Part shown: positions 53,626 to 61,812 of the stretch, piece after piece
Position numbering within the stretch: the first letter of the stretch is position 1
Layout: each line of letters begins with the position of its first letter
Assembly: GCA_030546905.1 (NCBI GenBank)
Contig: JAUOPI010000012.1
Coordinates: forward strand, 62,001 to 126,000
Direction: 5' to 3'
Length of the DNA stretch: 64,000 bases
Source: Granulosicoccaceae sp. 1_MG-2023
Lineage (GTDB): Bacteria > Pseudomonadota > Gammaproteobacteria > Granulosicoccales > Granulosicoccaceae
Made by a program: the position numbers and the translations under genes
The notes under the pieces: model-generated
Told to the model about the DNA's origin: nothing
What the model saw: the letters and a program-made list of their open reading frames with translations, nothing else
Databases searched by the model: none

Positions 53626-54804
53626 TTACTTTACCAATAGCTTTCTGGGAACGTTGGACAAGCACTCGCCGCCCTGTGCGGTGACCAGCACGCTTTCGGT
53701 GGTTTCAAAGCCCCAATCCTCGAACCACATGCCGGGCATAAAGTGAAAGGTCATGTTTTCCTGTAATACAGCTCTGTCATCGCTGCGCAGGCTCATGGTG
53801 TGTTCGCCCCAGTCCGGCGGATAGCTCAGGCCGATGGAATAGCCGCAACGGTTGTCTTTTTCGTAGCCGTGCTTGTGCAGGACATCGAAAAAAGTGCTGG
53901 CCACTTCACCGCAGGTGTTGCCGGGCTTGAACATTTCCAGGGTTTTGCTGATGCCTTCGAGAATCACCGCCTCGATACGGCGGTATTTTTCCGGCGGTTC
54001 GCCGAAGTAGAGTGTGCGTGAGACCGGACAATGATAGCGGGCGTGGGCGCCGGCCAGCTCCAGAAACATGCCTTCGTTGTTATTGAGAATGCCGTCGTTC
54101 CAGGTCAGATGACAGGCGGCGGCCTCATCGCCGCGGCCCATCAAAGGCACGATTGCCGGATAGTCTCCGTAGACTTCGGGCGTGCCGCGGGCGCTGGCAT
54201 ACATGATTTCACCGGCCAGTTCATTCTCGCGCATACCCGGTTCGGCAACTTCAATGACACGCTTGTACATTTCTTCTATGACAAGCCCGGCACGGCGCAT
54301 ATAAACCAGTTCCTGCGGTGATTTGATGGCGCGCTGCCAGTTCACCAGCCAGGTCGCGTCGGAAAAGTGGGCTTGCGTGAGATGGGTTTGCAGCGATTCC
54401 ATAGCGCGGGCGGTAAAGAAGTAATTGTCTTTCTCGACCCCGATGTGTTTTTTGTCCAGACCGCGTTGTTTGATGATCTGGCTGAGGAAGTCCATCGGAT
54501 GACGCTCGGCGGACTGTACATAGTGATCCGGATAGGCCACGACATCCGCGTCCGGCAGATCGGTGGTCATGCGGGCCGTGGGGGCGTCTATGCCGCGGCC
54601 GAACCAGAACAGCTCGCCGTCTGTGCCGATAACAAGGCATTGGTGGACATAGAATGACCAGCCGTCAAAGCCGCTCAGCCAGCACATATTGGATGGGTTG
54701 GTGAGGATAAGCAGTTCGATCCCGCGCTCACTCATGGCGCGGCGGACTTTTTCCTGGCGTGCGTCGAACTCAGCCGGTTCGAATCGGCGGCGGTTTGCTC
54801 TCAT
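53626..54804 (-). CDS. doeA: Ectoine hydrolase DoeA
   Basis: A 392-residue enzyme of the M24 (aminopeptidase P/creatinase) fold that opens the ectoine ring to N-acetyl-diaminobutyrate. N-terminal half: LTNPSNMCWLSGFDGWSFYV and GRGIDAPTARMTTDLP. C-terminal pita-bread half: PGMRENELAGEIMYASARG and GMWFEDWGFETTESVLVT. The wording matches DoeA/EutD of Halomonas and relatives, not general Xaa-Pro peptidases. First gene of the doeAB unit; divergent from teaA across 230 bases. Confidence 0.93.
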   Translation of the reverse strand: MRANRRRFEPAEFDARQEKVRRAMSERGIELLILTNPSNMCWLSGFDGWSFYVHQCLVIGTDGELFWFGRGIDAPTARMTTDLPDADVVAYPDHYVQSAERHPMDFLSQIIKQRGLDKKHIGVEKDNYFFTARAMESLQTHLTQAHFSDATWLVNWQRAIKSPQELVYMRRAGLVIEEMYKRVIEVAEPGMRENELAGEIMYASARGTPEVYGDYPAIVPLMGRGDEAAACHLTWNDGILNNNEGMFLELAGAHARYHCPVSRTLYFGEPPEKYRRIEAVILEGISKTLEMFKPGNTCGEVASTFFDVLHKHGYEKDNRCGYSIGLSYPPDWGEHTMSLRSDDRAVLQENMTFHFMPGMWFEDWGFETTESVLVTAQGGECLSNVPRKLLVK

Positions 54805-54907
54805 AGAACTACCTTTTTGGCTGATGTGTACATCGCTCGATTTTCAACATAAAGAGCTGGTAATGACAAGCGAAAAATCGCCGCTTCAGAGGTGTTTGAA
54901 ATTTCAG

Positions 54908-54917
54908 TTGTATACTT
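54908..54917 (+). promoter_or_regulatory. Possible GntR operator between doeA and teaA
   Basis: TTGTATACTT is an imperfect palindrome around GTATAC, the sort of core bound by many FCD-type GntR regulators. It also contains TATACT, which could serve as a -10. It sits in the divergent doeA-teaA gap. GTATAC also appears elsewhere in the window, so specificity is low. Confidence 0.3.
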
Positions 54918-55033
54918 CTCCTTGAATTTTCCCCTGCAAAACGTCTAGAGTGAATTGACCTTGCGTGCCGGCGGGGGGCGGTTCTGATGTGCCGTTGGTG
55001 CGTTCTTTTCCAATCAATCAGGAGATGAACACA

Positions 55034-56050
55034 ATGAAGACAAACCGGACAGCACTGCGGTCCCTGTGTGCTTTCGCCGCCATGGCAATGGTGCCGGCCA
55101 TCAGTCAGGCCGATACCTGGCGATACGCTTTTGAAGAATCGATCACCGACGTTCAGGGCGTCTTTGCGACCCGATTTAAAGAAGAAGTCGAGGCCAATTC
55201 CGATCACGAAATACAGCTGTTTCCCTACGGCACACTCGGTGAGTCGGCGGACATCATGGAGCAGGCGCAGGCGGGTATTCTGCAGTTTGTTAACCAGTCG
55301 CCGGGTTTTACCGGTGCGCTGATTCCGGAGGCGCAGGTTTTCTTTGTGCCGTATCTGCTGCCCGAAGATCATGATTCGCTGAGCGCGTTTTTCAGCCAGA
55401 GCAAGGCGATTAACGAGGACTTCAAACGTATTTACGCCGACAACGGTCTGGAGCTGTTGAATATGTATCCCGAAGGCGAGGTGGCACTGACCACCAAGCA
55501 CGAGGTGCATTCACCGGCGGATCTGGATCAGGTTAAGGTCCGGGTGATGACCAATCCTTTGCTGGTTGAGGCGTATAAGGCTTTTGGTGCAACCCCGACA
55601 CCGCTGCCCTGGGGAGAAGTCTACGGTGGTCTGCAGACCAATATTATTCAGGGCCAGGAAAATCCGGTTTTCTATATCGAATCGGCCAAAATCTATGAGG
55701 TCACGGATGTGATCACCTTCCTTGGCCACAATAATTTCACCACCGCGATTATGGCCAACAAGGACTTTTTCGATGGCCTCAGCGAGGAAGACCAGGCGGT
55801 CATTACCGCAGCCAGCCAGAGCGCGTTCGATCACATCATCGAATACCAGAAGGGTCTCAGCGAGCAATCATTGGAGAAAATCCTTGCCGCCAAACCTGAG
55901 ATGAAAGTGCTGACGCTCAGCGAAGAGGAACGTCAGGCGTTCCGTGATGCTGCCGCTGAGGTGGAGGCCAAATTCATCGATATGACCGGTGATTCGGGCA
56001 AGGCCATTCTTGAGCAATTCAAGAAAGACCTCGAGGCCGTCAGTCCTTAA
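55034..56050 (+). CDS. teaA: Ectoine/hydroxyectoine-binding protein of TRAP transporter, TeaA
   Basis: A 338-residue periplasmic DctP-type binding protein. Signal peptide 1-26 (cleavage near ISQAD). The mature sequence follows Halomonas TeaA nearly throughout: GELGESDDIME-like TLGESADIMEQAQAGILQFV, NQSPGFTGALIPEAQVF, EGEVALTTKHEVH, TNPLLVEAYKAFGATPTPLP and GLQTNIIQGQENPVF. The ATG at 55034 sits nine bases after AGGAG; ATG 55025 is too close. A hairpin lies between it and teaB, as expected where the binding protein is needed in excess. Confidence 0.95.
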   Translation: MKTNRTALRSLCAFAAMAMVPAISQADTWRYAFEESITDVQGVFATRFKEEVEANSDHEIQLFPYGTLGESADIMEQAQAGILQFVNQSPGFTGALIPEAQVFFVPYLLPEDHDSLSAFFSQSKAINEDFKRIYADNGLELLNMYPEGEVALTTKHEVHSPADLDQVKVRVMTNPLLVEAYKAFGATPTPLPWGEVYGGLQTNIIQGQENPVFYIESAKIYEVTDVITFLGHNNFTTAIMANKDFFDGLSEEDQAVITAASQSAFDHIIEYQKGLSEQSLEKILAAKPEMKVLTLSEEERQAFRDAAAEVEAKFIDMTGDSGKAILEQFKKDLEAVSP

Positions 56051-56068
56051 GTGCCGCGGGATCTCCCG

Positions 56069-56094
56069 AACGCCCTGCCGGCCGGCGGGGCGTT
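56069..56094 (+). promoter_or_regulatory. Intra-operon hairpin between teaA and teaB
   Basis: AACGCCC TGCCGG and CCGGCG GGGCGTT form a nearly perfect stem of about 12 base pairs with almost no loop. The T-run after it is short (TTTCC), so partial termination or 3'-end protection of the teaA message is more likely than full termination. Confidence 0.6.
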
Positions 56095-56134
56095 TCCGTA
56101 TTTAACTGACGCAAAATAAGCAGGGCGTACGCGT

Positions 56135-56707
56135 ATGAGCGACGATACAGACCTTCATTCTTCCGCTTTACCCGGTGTGCTCGGCGTAGTCGACAACGCA
56201 GTGAGCCGTTTTGAATCCTTTGTGCTGGCCGCCGGTGTTTTGCTGATGGCCTTGAATACCGTGGCCAATGTGATCGGGCGCTTTGTTTTTCAGAACAGTC
56301 TTTTCTTCAGCGAAGAGCTGAACCGCATTCTGATTATCATGATTACCTTTGCCGGCGTGGGCTACGCGGCCCGCCACGGGCGGCATATCCGCATGTCGGC
56401 CATCTATGACGCCATGCCGGTGCCGGTGCGGAAAATCCTGATGATTATCATCTCGGTGGTGACGGCCTTGTCGATGTTTGCTTTGTGCTACTTCGCGGTC
56501 GGCTATATCGGCAAGGTTGCCTCCTCAGGGCGCGTGTTGCCGTCGCTGCAAATTCCGGTCTGGTGGATTCTGCTTTGGGTGCCGGTTGGGTTCTTCGTTA
56601 CAGGCTTGCAGTATGCGCTGACGGCGGTGCGCAATATCACCGAAAAAGACATCTACCTGTCGACCACGGTGCTCGAAGGTTACGACGATAACGAGCAGGA
56701 AATCTGA
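56135..56707 (+). CDS. teaB: TRAP transporter small membrane subunit TeaB
   Basis: A 190-residue DctQ-family protein with four helices (about 27-48, 65-85, 100-125 and 140-165). Conserved [20 protein letters not shown] and [13 protein letters not shown] fit this family. It forms the membrane complex with TeaC. It precedes teaC by ten bases. Start at ATG 56135 has a weak ribosome site. Confidence 0.92.
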   Translation: MSDDTDLHSSALPGVLGVVDNAVSRFESFVLAAGVLLMALNTVANVIGRFVFQNSLFFSEELNRILIIMITFAGVGYAARHGRHIRMSAIYDAMPVPVRKILMIIISVVTALSMFALCYFAVGYIGKVASSGRVLPSLQIPVWWILLWVPVGFFVTGLQYALTAVRNITEKDIYLSTTVLEGYDDNEQEI

Positions 56708-56717
56708 GGAAGAAACC

Positions 56718-58001
56718 ATGGCCACAGTTCTGTTTTCCGTAATGATTGTCCTGCTGTTGGTGGGGTTTCCGATGATGGTGCCGTTGATCATTGCGGCCTT
56801 TATCGGTTTTTTCGAGATGTTCAATGGTATCGACAAAATGGACTTTATGGTCCAGCAGTTTATGGCCGGGATCCGGCCGGCCTCGCTGATTGCGGTGCCC
56901 ATGTTTATTTTTGCCGCCGATATTATGACCCGCGGGCAGTCGGCCGACCGGCTGATTGATATGGTCATGAAGTTTGTCGGGCATATTAAAGGTGGTCTTG
57001 CCGTCAGTACGGCGACCGCCTGTACGCTGTTCGGGGCCGTCTCCGGCTCGACCCAGGCGACGGTGGTGGCAGTGGGGTCGCCGCTGCGTCCGCGTATGCT
57101 TAAAGCCGGCTACAAAGACAGCTTTGTGCTGGCGCTGATCGTCAATGCCAGTGATATCGCGTTTTTGATCCCGCCCAGTATTGGCATGATTATCTACGGC
57201 GTGATTTCCAATACGTCCATCTCCGAGCTGTTTATCGCCGGCGTGGGGCCGGGCTTGCTGATTCTTGTGATGTTCTCGGTCTACAGCATGATTTACGCGA
57301 CCATTCACCATGTGCCGACCGAGCCTAAAGCGAGCTGGCCCGAGCGCATGAAGGCAGTGCGCGATGCAATCTGGCCGCTGGGTTTTCCGGTAATTATCGT
57401 CGGCGGTATTTACGGCGGTATTTTCAGTCCCACCGAAGCGGCCGCAGCCTGTGTGCTCTATGCGCTGATTCTGGAATTTGTCGTTTTCCGCTCACTGTCA
57501 TTGCTGGATATCTACCGCACCGCCAAGTCCACCGGTCTGATCACCGCGGTGGTGTTTATTCTGGTCGGGGCGGGCGCTGCGTTCAGCTGGGTGATTTCCT
57601 TCGCCCAGATTCCGCAGGAAATTCTCAGCACCATCGGGATTGCCGATATGGGGCCGACCGGCGTGCTGGTGGTTATCTCAATCGCGTTTTTTATCGGCTG
57701 CATGTTTGTTGACCCGATTGTGGTGATACTGATTCTGGTGCCAATTTTTGCGCCGGTGGTGGAGGCGACCGGGCTGGATCCGGTGCTGGTCGGTATTGTG
57801 ATCACCCTGCAGGTGGCAATCGGTTCGGCGACGCCGCCTTTCGGTTGTGACATCTTCACCGCGATTGCGGTCTTTAAACGCCCGTATATGGATGTGGTGC
57901 GGGGCACACCGCCTTTTGTCCTGATGTTGTTCGTGGTGTCGGCCTTGTTGATTATCTTTCCGCAGATTGCGTTGTTTCTGCGTGATCTGGCGTTCCGTTA
58001 G
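56718..58001 (+). CDS. teaC: TRAP transporter large membrane subunit TeaC
   Basis: A 427-residue DctM-family permease with about 12 helices that imports ectoine using a sodium gradient. Signature LFGAVSGSTQATVVAVGSPL near residue 110, IPPSIGMIIYGVISNTSISE and VDPIVVILILVPIFAP. GAGGAAG serves as ribosome site. Second membrane gene of the operon. Confidence 0.94.
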   Translation: MATVLFSVMIVLLLVGFPMMVPLIIAAFIGFFEMFNGIDKMDFMVQQFMAGIRPASLIAVPMFIFAADIMTRGQSADRLIDMVMKFVGHIKGGLAVSTATACTLFGAVSGSTQATVVAVGSPLRPRMLKAGYKDSFVLALIVNASDIAFLIPPSIGMIIYGVISNTSISELFIAGVGPGLLILVMFSVYSMIYATIHHVPTEPKASWPERMKAVRDAIWPLGFPVIIVGGIYGGIFSPTEAAAACVLYALILEFVVFRSLSLLDIYRTAKSTGLITAVVFILVGAGAAFSWVISFAQIPQEILSTIGIADMGPTGVLVVISIAFFIGCMFVDPIVVILILVPIFAPVVEATGLDPVLVGIVITLQVAIGSATPPFGCDIFTAIAVFKRPYMDVVRGTPPFVLMLFVVSALLIIFPQIALFLRDLAFR

Positions 58002-58021
58002 GCAGCATTGCAGGAGGCACT

Positions 58022-58459
58022 ATGTACGAGAAGATTCTGATCGCAACTGACGGGTCGGCCGGCTCCATGAAGGCGCTGCAACACGCCATCGCTTTGCAGA
58101 AACTGTGCGGCGCGCAGTTGCTGATTCTGTCCGTGTTCCGCCACTACAGTCAGATGGAAAACTCGATTTCAATGGTCCGCCCGCGCGAGCCGGAACATCT
58201 CGATCAGGTGATGCGCGAGTACGCCCGTGAACTGGCCGAGCAGGCAAAGCAGGTGGCACTGGAGGCCGGTTGCGCGGGCGTGCGCGCTTTTGTCAAAAGC
58301 GGTTCGGCGGGGCGCGGGATTGCCCGCTTTGCGGTCGAACACGAAGCCGACCTGATCGTGGTCGGCAGTCACGGTGCCGGTGATGTCAGCGGCTTTCTGC
58401 TCGGCAGTGTGGCGCATAAGGTGACCAGCATCGCGCCTTGCCCTGTATTGGTAGTCTGA
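58022..58459 (+). CDS. teaD: Universal stress protein, TeaD
   Basis: A 145-residue UspA-family protein, the usual fourth gene of tea operons. In Halomonas TeaD regulates TeaABC transport activity. MYEKILIATDGSAGSMKAL is the start, and the ATP-binding motif is VGSHGAGDVSGFLLGSVAHKV. ATP binding is therefore likely. Good AGGAGG ribosome site and 20 bases after teaC. Confidence 0.92.
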   Translation: MYEKILIATDGSAGSMKALQHAIALQKLCGAQLLILSVFRHYSQMENSISMVRPREPEHLDQVMREYARELAEQAKQVALEAGCAGVRAFVKSGSAGRGIARFAVEHEADLIVVGSHGAGDVSGFLLGSVAHKVTSIAPCPVLVV

Positions 58460-58471
58460 TGCGGGGCGCTC

Positions 58472-58499
58472 CGTGATAATCTCGTGCGGTTATCACGAG
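58472..58499 (+). promoter_or_regulatory. Overlapping inverted repeats before the GntR regulator gene
   Basis: CGTGATAA (58472-58479) and TTATCACG (58490-58497) are a perfect 8-bp inverted repeat with a 10-base spacer. CTCGTG (58481-58486) and CACGAG (58494-58499) form a second, mutually exclusive one. The second covers the GAGG ribosome site of the regulator gene. This would fit an autoregulatory operator or a translation switch. Confidence 0.5.
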
Positions 58500-58500
58500 G

Positions 58501-59202
58501 ATGCATCCTGTTATGAGTATTAGTCTGAGCGAGGCCGGCGGGCTGGCCGTCGCGTCCGGTGCGTCGGCGCGGTTTGAACACACCTTCCTCTGCATCCGCA
58601 AGCGCATCGCGCTGCTCGATTACGAGCCGGGGCTGCGTTTGTCGGAGGACATGCTGGCCGAGGAGTTCGGTGTCAGCCGCACGCCGATCCGGCGCGTGCT
58701 GAGCCGTCTGGAAGCGGCCGGTCTGGTAGAGGTGCGCCACGGCGCCGGCACCTTTGTCACGCATATTCCGGTCGATGAATTGCGCGAAATCTATGAGTTC
58801 AAAATGGGGCTGCTGATGCTGATGGACACGCTCTCACCGCTTGAACCTGATGAGGCGTTGACCGCGCAGGTCTATGCCTGCCAGCTGGCCTGCCGGGATA
58901 TTCCGGCCGATATTAACCCGCGGCGGCGGTTTGCGGAGATCAATCTGACCGTGTTTGAACTGCTGATGCAGTTGGTGGGCAATCGCTCACTGCGCCGTGC
59001 CATGGCTGATCTTTTCTACCGCGCCTCGCGGATGTGGCCGTTTCTGATGGACGAATCGCGGGTGGCTGACGAAGCCCAGCGTTTTCACGACGAGTTGGCT
59101 GAAACCGTACGCGTGATGCGCAGTCCGGCCGCACACACCGTCGGTCATCTGCACCGCTGCCATGTTGCCACGGCACTGCTGCGGCTGGAGCGGTTTCGCT
59201 GA
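58501..59202 (+). CDS. GntR/FadR-family regulator of the ectoine gene block
   Basis: A 233-residue regulator. N-terminal winged helix (about 25-90) with EEFGVSRTPIRRVLSRLE and VEVRHGAGTFVTHI; C-terminal helical FCD domain (about 95-220). The FCD ligand-binding His residues are not obvious by eye. It is not the MocR-type EnuR (aminotransferase-like) that controls ectoine use in Roseobacters. The ATG at 58513 (MSISLSEAG) is an alternative with better distance from GAGG. It overlaps eutB by one base, so it is in the same operon as the genes it probably controls. Confidence 0.85.
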   Translation: MHPVMSISLSEAGGLAVASGASARFEHTFLCIRKRIALLDYEPGLRLSEDMLAEEFGVSRTPIRRVLSRLEAAGLVEVRHGAGTFVTHIPVDELREIYEFKMGLLMLMDTLSPLEPDEALTAQVYACQLACRDIPADINPRRRFAEINLTVFELLMQLVGNRSLRRAMADLFYRASRMWPFLMDESRVADEAQRFHDELAETVRVMRSPAAHTVGHLHRCHVATALLRLERFR

Positions 59203-60203
59203 TGAGCGCTGTTGTGCTGCCGGATCTGGACGATGTGCGGGCCGCCGCCGGACGCGTCGATGCCTATGCGCAGCACACACCGTTGTTGCCGGTCTCGCAG
59301 CCATTGGCGGCGGTGGCCGAAGTGCGGCTTAAATGCGATCAGTTGCAGCCCGGCGGGGCTTTCAAGTTGCGCGGTGCCACGAATGCATTGTTGCAGCTGG
59401 ATGCGCAGCAGCGCCGTGCCGGGGTGGTTTGCGCCTCGACCGGCAATCACGGGCGGGCTCTGGCCATGGTTGCCGCCGCACTGGGCGTGCCCTGTACGGT
59501 CTGCATGTCGGAGCTGGTGCCGCAGAACAAGCGCGAAGCGATTGCCGCGTTGGGCGCGACGCTGTGTATCGGCGGTCGCTCGCAGGACGAGGCGCAACTG
59601 CAGGTCGAGGCGCTGGTCAGGCGCGGGATGACAGAAATCCCGCCCTTCGATCATGCCCATGTGATTGCCGGGCAGGGCACGTTGGGGCTGGAATTACTGC
59701 AAGACTGGCCGGAGATGGATACGGTGATCGTGCCGCTGTCCGGCGGCGGTTTGATCAGCGGTGTGGCATTGGCGCTCAAATCCCTTAAACCCTCGATCAG
59801 GGTGGTGGCGGTCAGCCCGCGCCGCGGTGCCGCCATGGCCGCCAGCGTGCAGGCCGGCAAGCCGGTAGAGGTCGAAGAGCTTGCTACTTTGGCCGACTCG
59901 CTCGGCGGCGGTATCGGCATGCACAACCGCTATACCCTGGCCATGGTGCAGCGCTACGTGGATGCGCTGGTGTTGCTCGATGAGGCGGCGATTGCCGCGG
60001 CCATGCGGCATTTGTTCTTTTGCGAATCACTGGTCACCGAAGGTGCCGGTGCGGCAGCACTGGCGGTCTTACTGGATGAGGATTTACGCCACCTTGCCGG
60101 TATCGGCAAACAGGCGCGGGTCGCGGTGGTCTTGTCGGGGCGCAATATCGGTATGGCGCATTTTCTGCGGCTGATGACCGGGGAGGAGGTGCACGATGGG
60201 TGA
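59202..60203 (+). CDS. eutB: Hydroxyectoine utilisation dehydratase EutB
   Basis: A 333-residue PLP enzyme of the threonine-dehydratase fold. PLP lysine in GGAFKLRGATNALLQL, then ASTGNHGRALAMVAAALG and a glycine-rich loop VPLSGGGLISGVALAL. In ectoine clusters, EutB and EutC are thought to convert hydroxyectoine towards ectoine. The gene is coupled to the GntR gene (TGATG overlap) and overlaps eutC by eight bases. By sequence alone a threonine or serine dehydratase could not be excluded; the context decides. Confidence 0.87.
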   Translation: MSAVVLPDLDDVRAAAGRVDAYAQHTPLLPVSQPLAAVAEVRLKCDQLQPGGAFKLRGATNALLQLDAQQRRAGVVCASTGNHGRALAMVAAALGVPCTVCMSELVPQNKREAIAALGATLCIGGRSQDEAQLQVEALVRRGMTEIPPFDHAHVIAGQGTLGLELLQDWPEMDTVIVPLSGGGLISGVALALKSLKPSIRVVAVSPRRGAAMAASVQAGKPVEVEELATLADSLGGGIGMHNRYTLAMVQRYVDALVLLDEAAIAAAMRHLFFCESLVTEGAGAAALAVLLDEDLRHLAGIGKQARVAVVLSGRNIGMAHFLRLMTGEEVHDG

Positions 60204-61191
60204 CATCCTTGTACTGAATGAGTCGCAACTGCGTGCCTGTGTGACTCTTGATCGTGCTTTGATCGATGAGATTTCGCAGGCTTTCGCCTGTCTGGCCGGT
60301 GAGGGTGTGGTGATGCCGCCGGTGCTGAGTATGGCGATGCCGGCGCTTAACGCCGAAGTGGATATTAAAACCGCGTATGTGCCGGGCCTGCCGGGATTTG
60401 CGATCAAGGCCAGCCCGGGCTTTTTCAATAACCCGGCAGCCGGTCTGCCTTCGCTGGGCGGTTTTATGGTGGTGTTGTCGGCCGTCACAGGGCAGGTGCA
60501 GGCGGTATTGCTGGATAACGGCTATCTGACGGATCTGCGTACTGCTGCTGCCGGTGGGGTGGCGGCGCGTTATCTGGCACCTGAACAGGTGCCGGTGGCC
60601 GGCATTATCGGCGCCGGTGTGCAGGCGGATTTACAGGCCCGGGCCCTGATGCTGGAACGTCCGGTCGGTGAGTTCCGGGTCTGGGCGCGCGACGCGGACA
60701 AGGCGGCCGCGTTTGCCGAAGGCGCTGCTCGGCGTTGGGGCCGGCCGGTAAGCGTCTGTGCGGACCGCGCAGTACTGGTGCGTGAGTCTCAGGTGCTGTT
60801 GACCACCACGGCCTCGCGGCAGCCGCTGCTTGAGGCGGACTGGTTGCACCCGGGCTTGCATATCACGGCGATGGGCGCGGATGCGCCGGACAAAACCGAA
60901 CTGGCCCCGGCCGTGGCAGAGGCTGCCGATGTGTTTGTGGTGGACCGCTTGTCGCAATCGCTGGAACGCGGTGAGCTGCGTGTGCCGCTGGTGGAGCAGA
61001 AGCGCCGGCTGCGACAGGCGCCGGTGGAGCTGGCTGAGCTGTGTCGGCAGGCTCGCAGCGGCAGGCCTTCACCGCAGGCAGTGACGGTGGCGGACCTGAC
61101 CGGCACCGGGATTCAGGATACGGCAATTGCCAACCTCGCGCTGCGCATCGCCGCCGGGCGGGCAATCGGAACGATGATTGAAAACCGATGA
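60196..61191 (+). CDS. eutC: Ectoine utilisation protein EutC (ornithine cyclodeaminase/mu-crystallin family)
   Basis: A 331-residue NAD-binding protein. MPPVLSMAMPALNAEVDIKT substrate region, GIIGAGVQADLQARAL (Rossmann loop) near 135, and ITAMGADAPDKTELAPAV near 220. Homologous to ornithine cyclodeaminase and mu-crystallin, in the form found beside eutB in ectoine gene clusters. It overlaps eutB and doeX at its ends, indicating a tightly coupled operon. Confidence 0.88.
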   Translation: MGDILVLNESQLRACVTLDRALIDEISQAFACLAGEGVVMPPVLSMAMPALNAEVDIKTAYVPGLPGFAIKASPGFFNNPAAGLPSLGGFMVVLSAVTGQVQAVLLDNGYLTDLRTAAAGGVAARYLAPEQVPVAGIIGAGVQADLQARALMLERPVGEFRVWARDADKAAAFAEGAARRWGRPVSVCADRAVLVRESQVLLTTTASRQPLLEADWLHPGLHITAMGADAPDKTELAPAVAEAADVFVVDRLSQSLERGELRVPLVEQKRRLRQAPVELAELCRQARSGRPSPQAVTVADLTGTGIQDTAIANLALRIAAGRAIGTMIENR

Positions 61192-61673
61192 AAACAGATC
61201 GCACAGACAGGCATATTCTCAAGGTGTTGCAGCGCGACGGGCGCTTGTCCAAGGTCAGGCTTGCAGAAGAGGTCAATCTCTCCACCAGTCCGGCCTGGGA
61301 GCGGGTTAAACGCCTGGAAGAGGCCGGCATTATTACCGGTTATCACGCGGCGGTGGATTTTAAGAAACTCACGTCACTGACCCGCGTGAAGGTGGAAATC
61401 GTTCTCAAGCACCACCGCCGCGAAGACTTTGCGCGCTTTGAGAATCTGGTGATGTCGATCGATGAAATCGTCTGTTGCGAAGCGGTCGGCGGCGGTGTGG
61501 ACTATATCCTCACGGTGCTGACCCGTGATATCGATTGCTACCAGCGTCTGATCGATGAGCTCTTGCAGGCCGAGCCGGGGATCGACCGCTATTACAGCTA
61601 TATCGTGACCAAGACCATCAAAGACGACAGCCGTGCACTGATGGAACAACTGCTGGACGAACTGCCCGACTGA
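61188..61673 (+). CDS. doeX: Lrp/AsnC-family regulator DoeX
   Basis: A 161-residue regulator. N-terminal helix-turn-helix (HILKVLQRDGRLSKVRLAEE, VNLSTSPAWERVKRLEEAG), C-terminal RAM/effector domain with GGGVDYILTVLTRDIDCYQ. In Halomonas, DoeX binds DNA near the doe genes. Its start overlaps the eutC stop (ATGA). It would sense an intermediate of ectoine breakdown; phased A-tracts downstream could be its target. Confidence 0.9.
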   Translation: MKTDRTDRHILKVLQRDGRLSKVRLAEEVNLSTSPAWERVKRLEEAGIITGYHAAVDFKKLTSLTRVKVEIVLKHHRREDFARFENLVMSIDEIVCCEAVGGGVDYILTVLTRDIDCYQRLIDELLQAEPGIDRYYSYIVTKTIKDDSRALMEQLLDELPD

Positions 61674-61689
61674 GTCCGCGGGCGCACAG

Positions 61690-61758
61690 AAAAACCTCTC
61701 CTCCTGATGCCGGCCGGCAGAAAAAAGCGCAAGAATCGGCAGCCAATACAGAAAAAAA
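61690..61758 (+). promoter_or_regulatory. Phased A-tracts upstream of doeC
   Basis: Three A-tracts (61690-61694, 61721-61726, 61752-61758) have centres about 31.5 bases apart, three helical turns each, so bends would add up. Such curvature is favoured by Lrp/AsnC proteins, and doeX is the gene just upstream. The gap also must hold any doeC promoter. Confidence 0.45.
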
Positions 61759-61812
61759 CGCAGTCCTTTGTTTGTTAGTGTGAGTCCTGTAGGCAGTCAC
61801 GGGAGTAGCACC

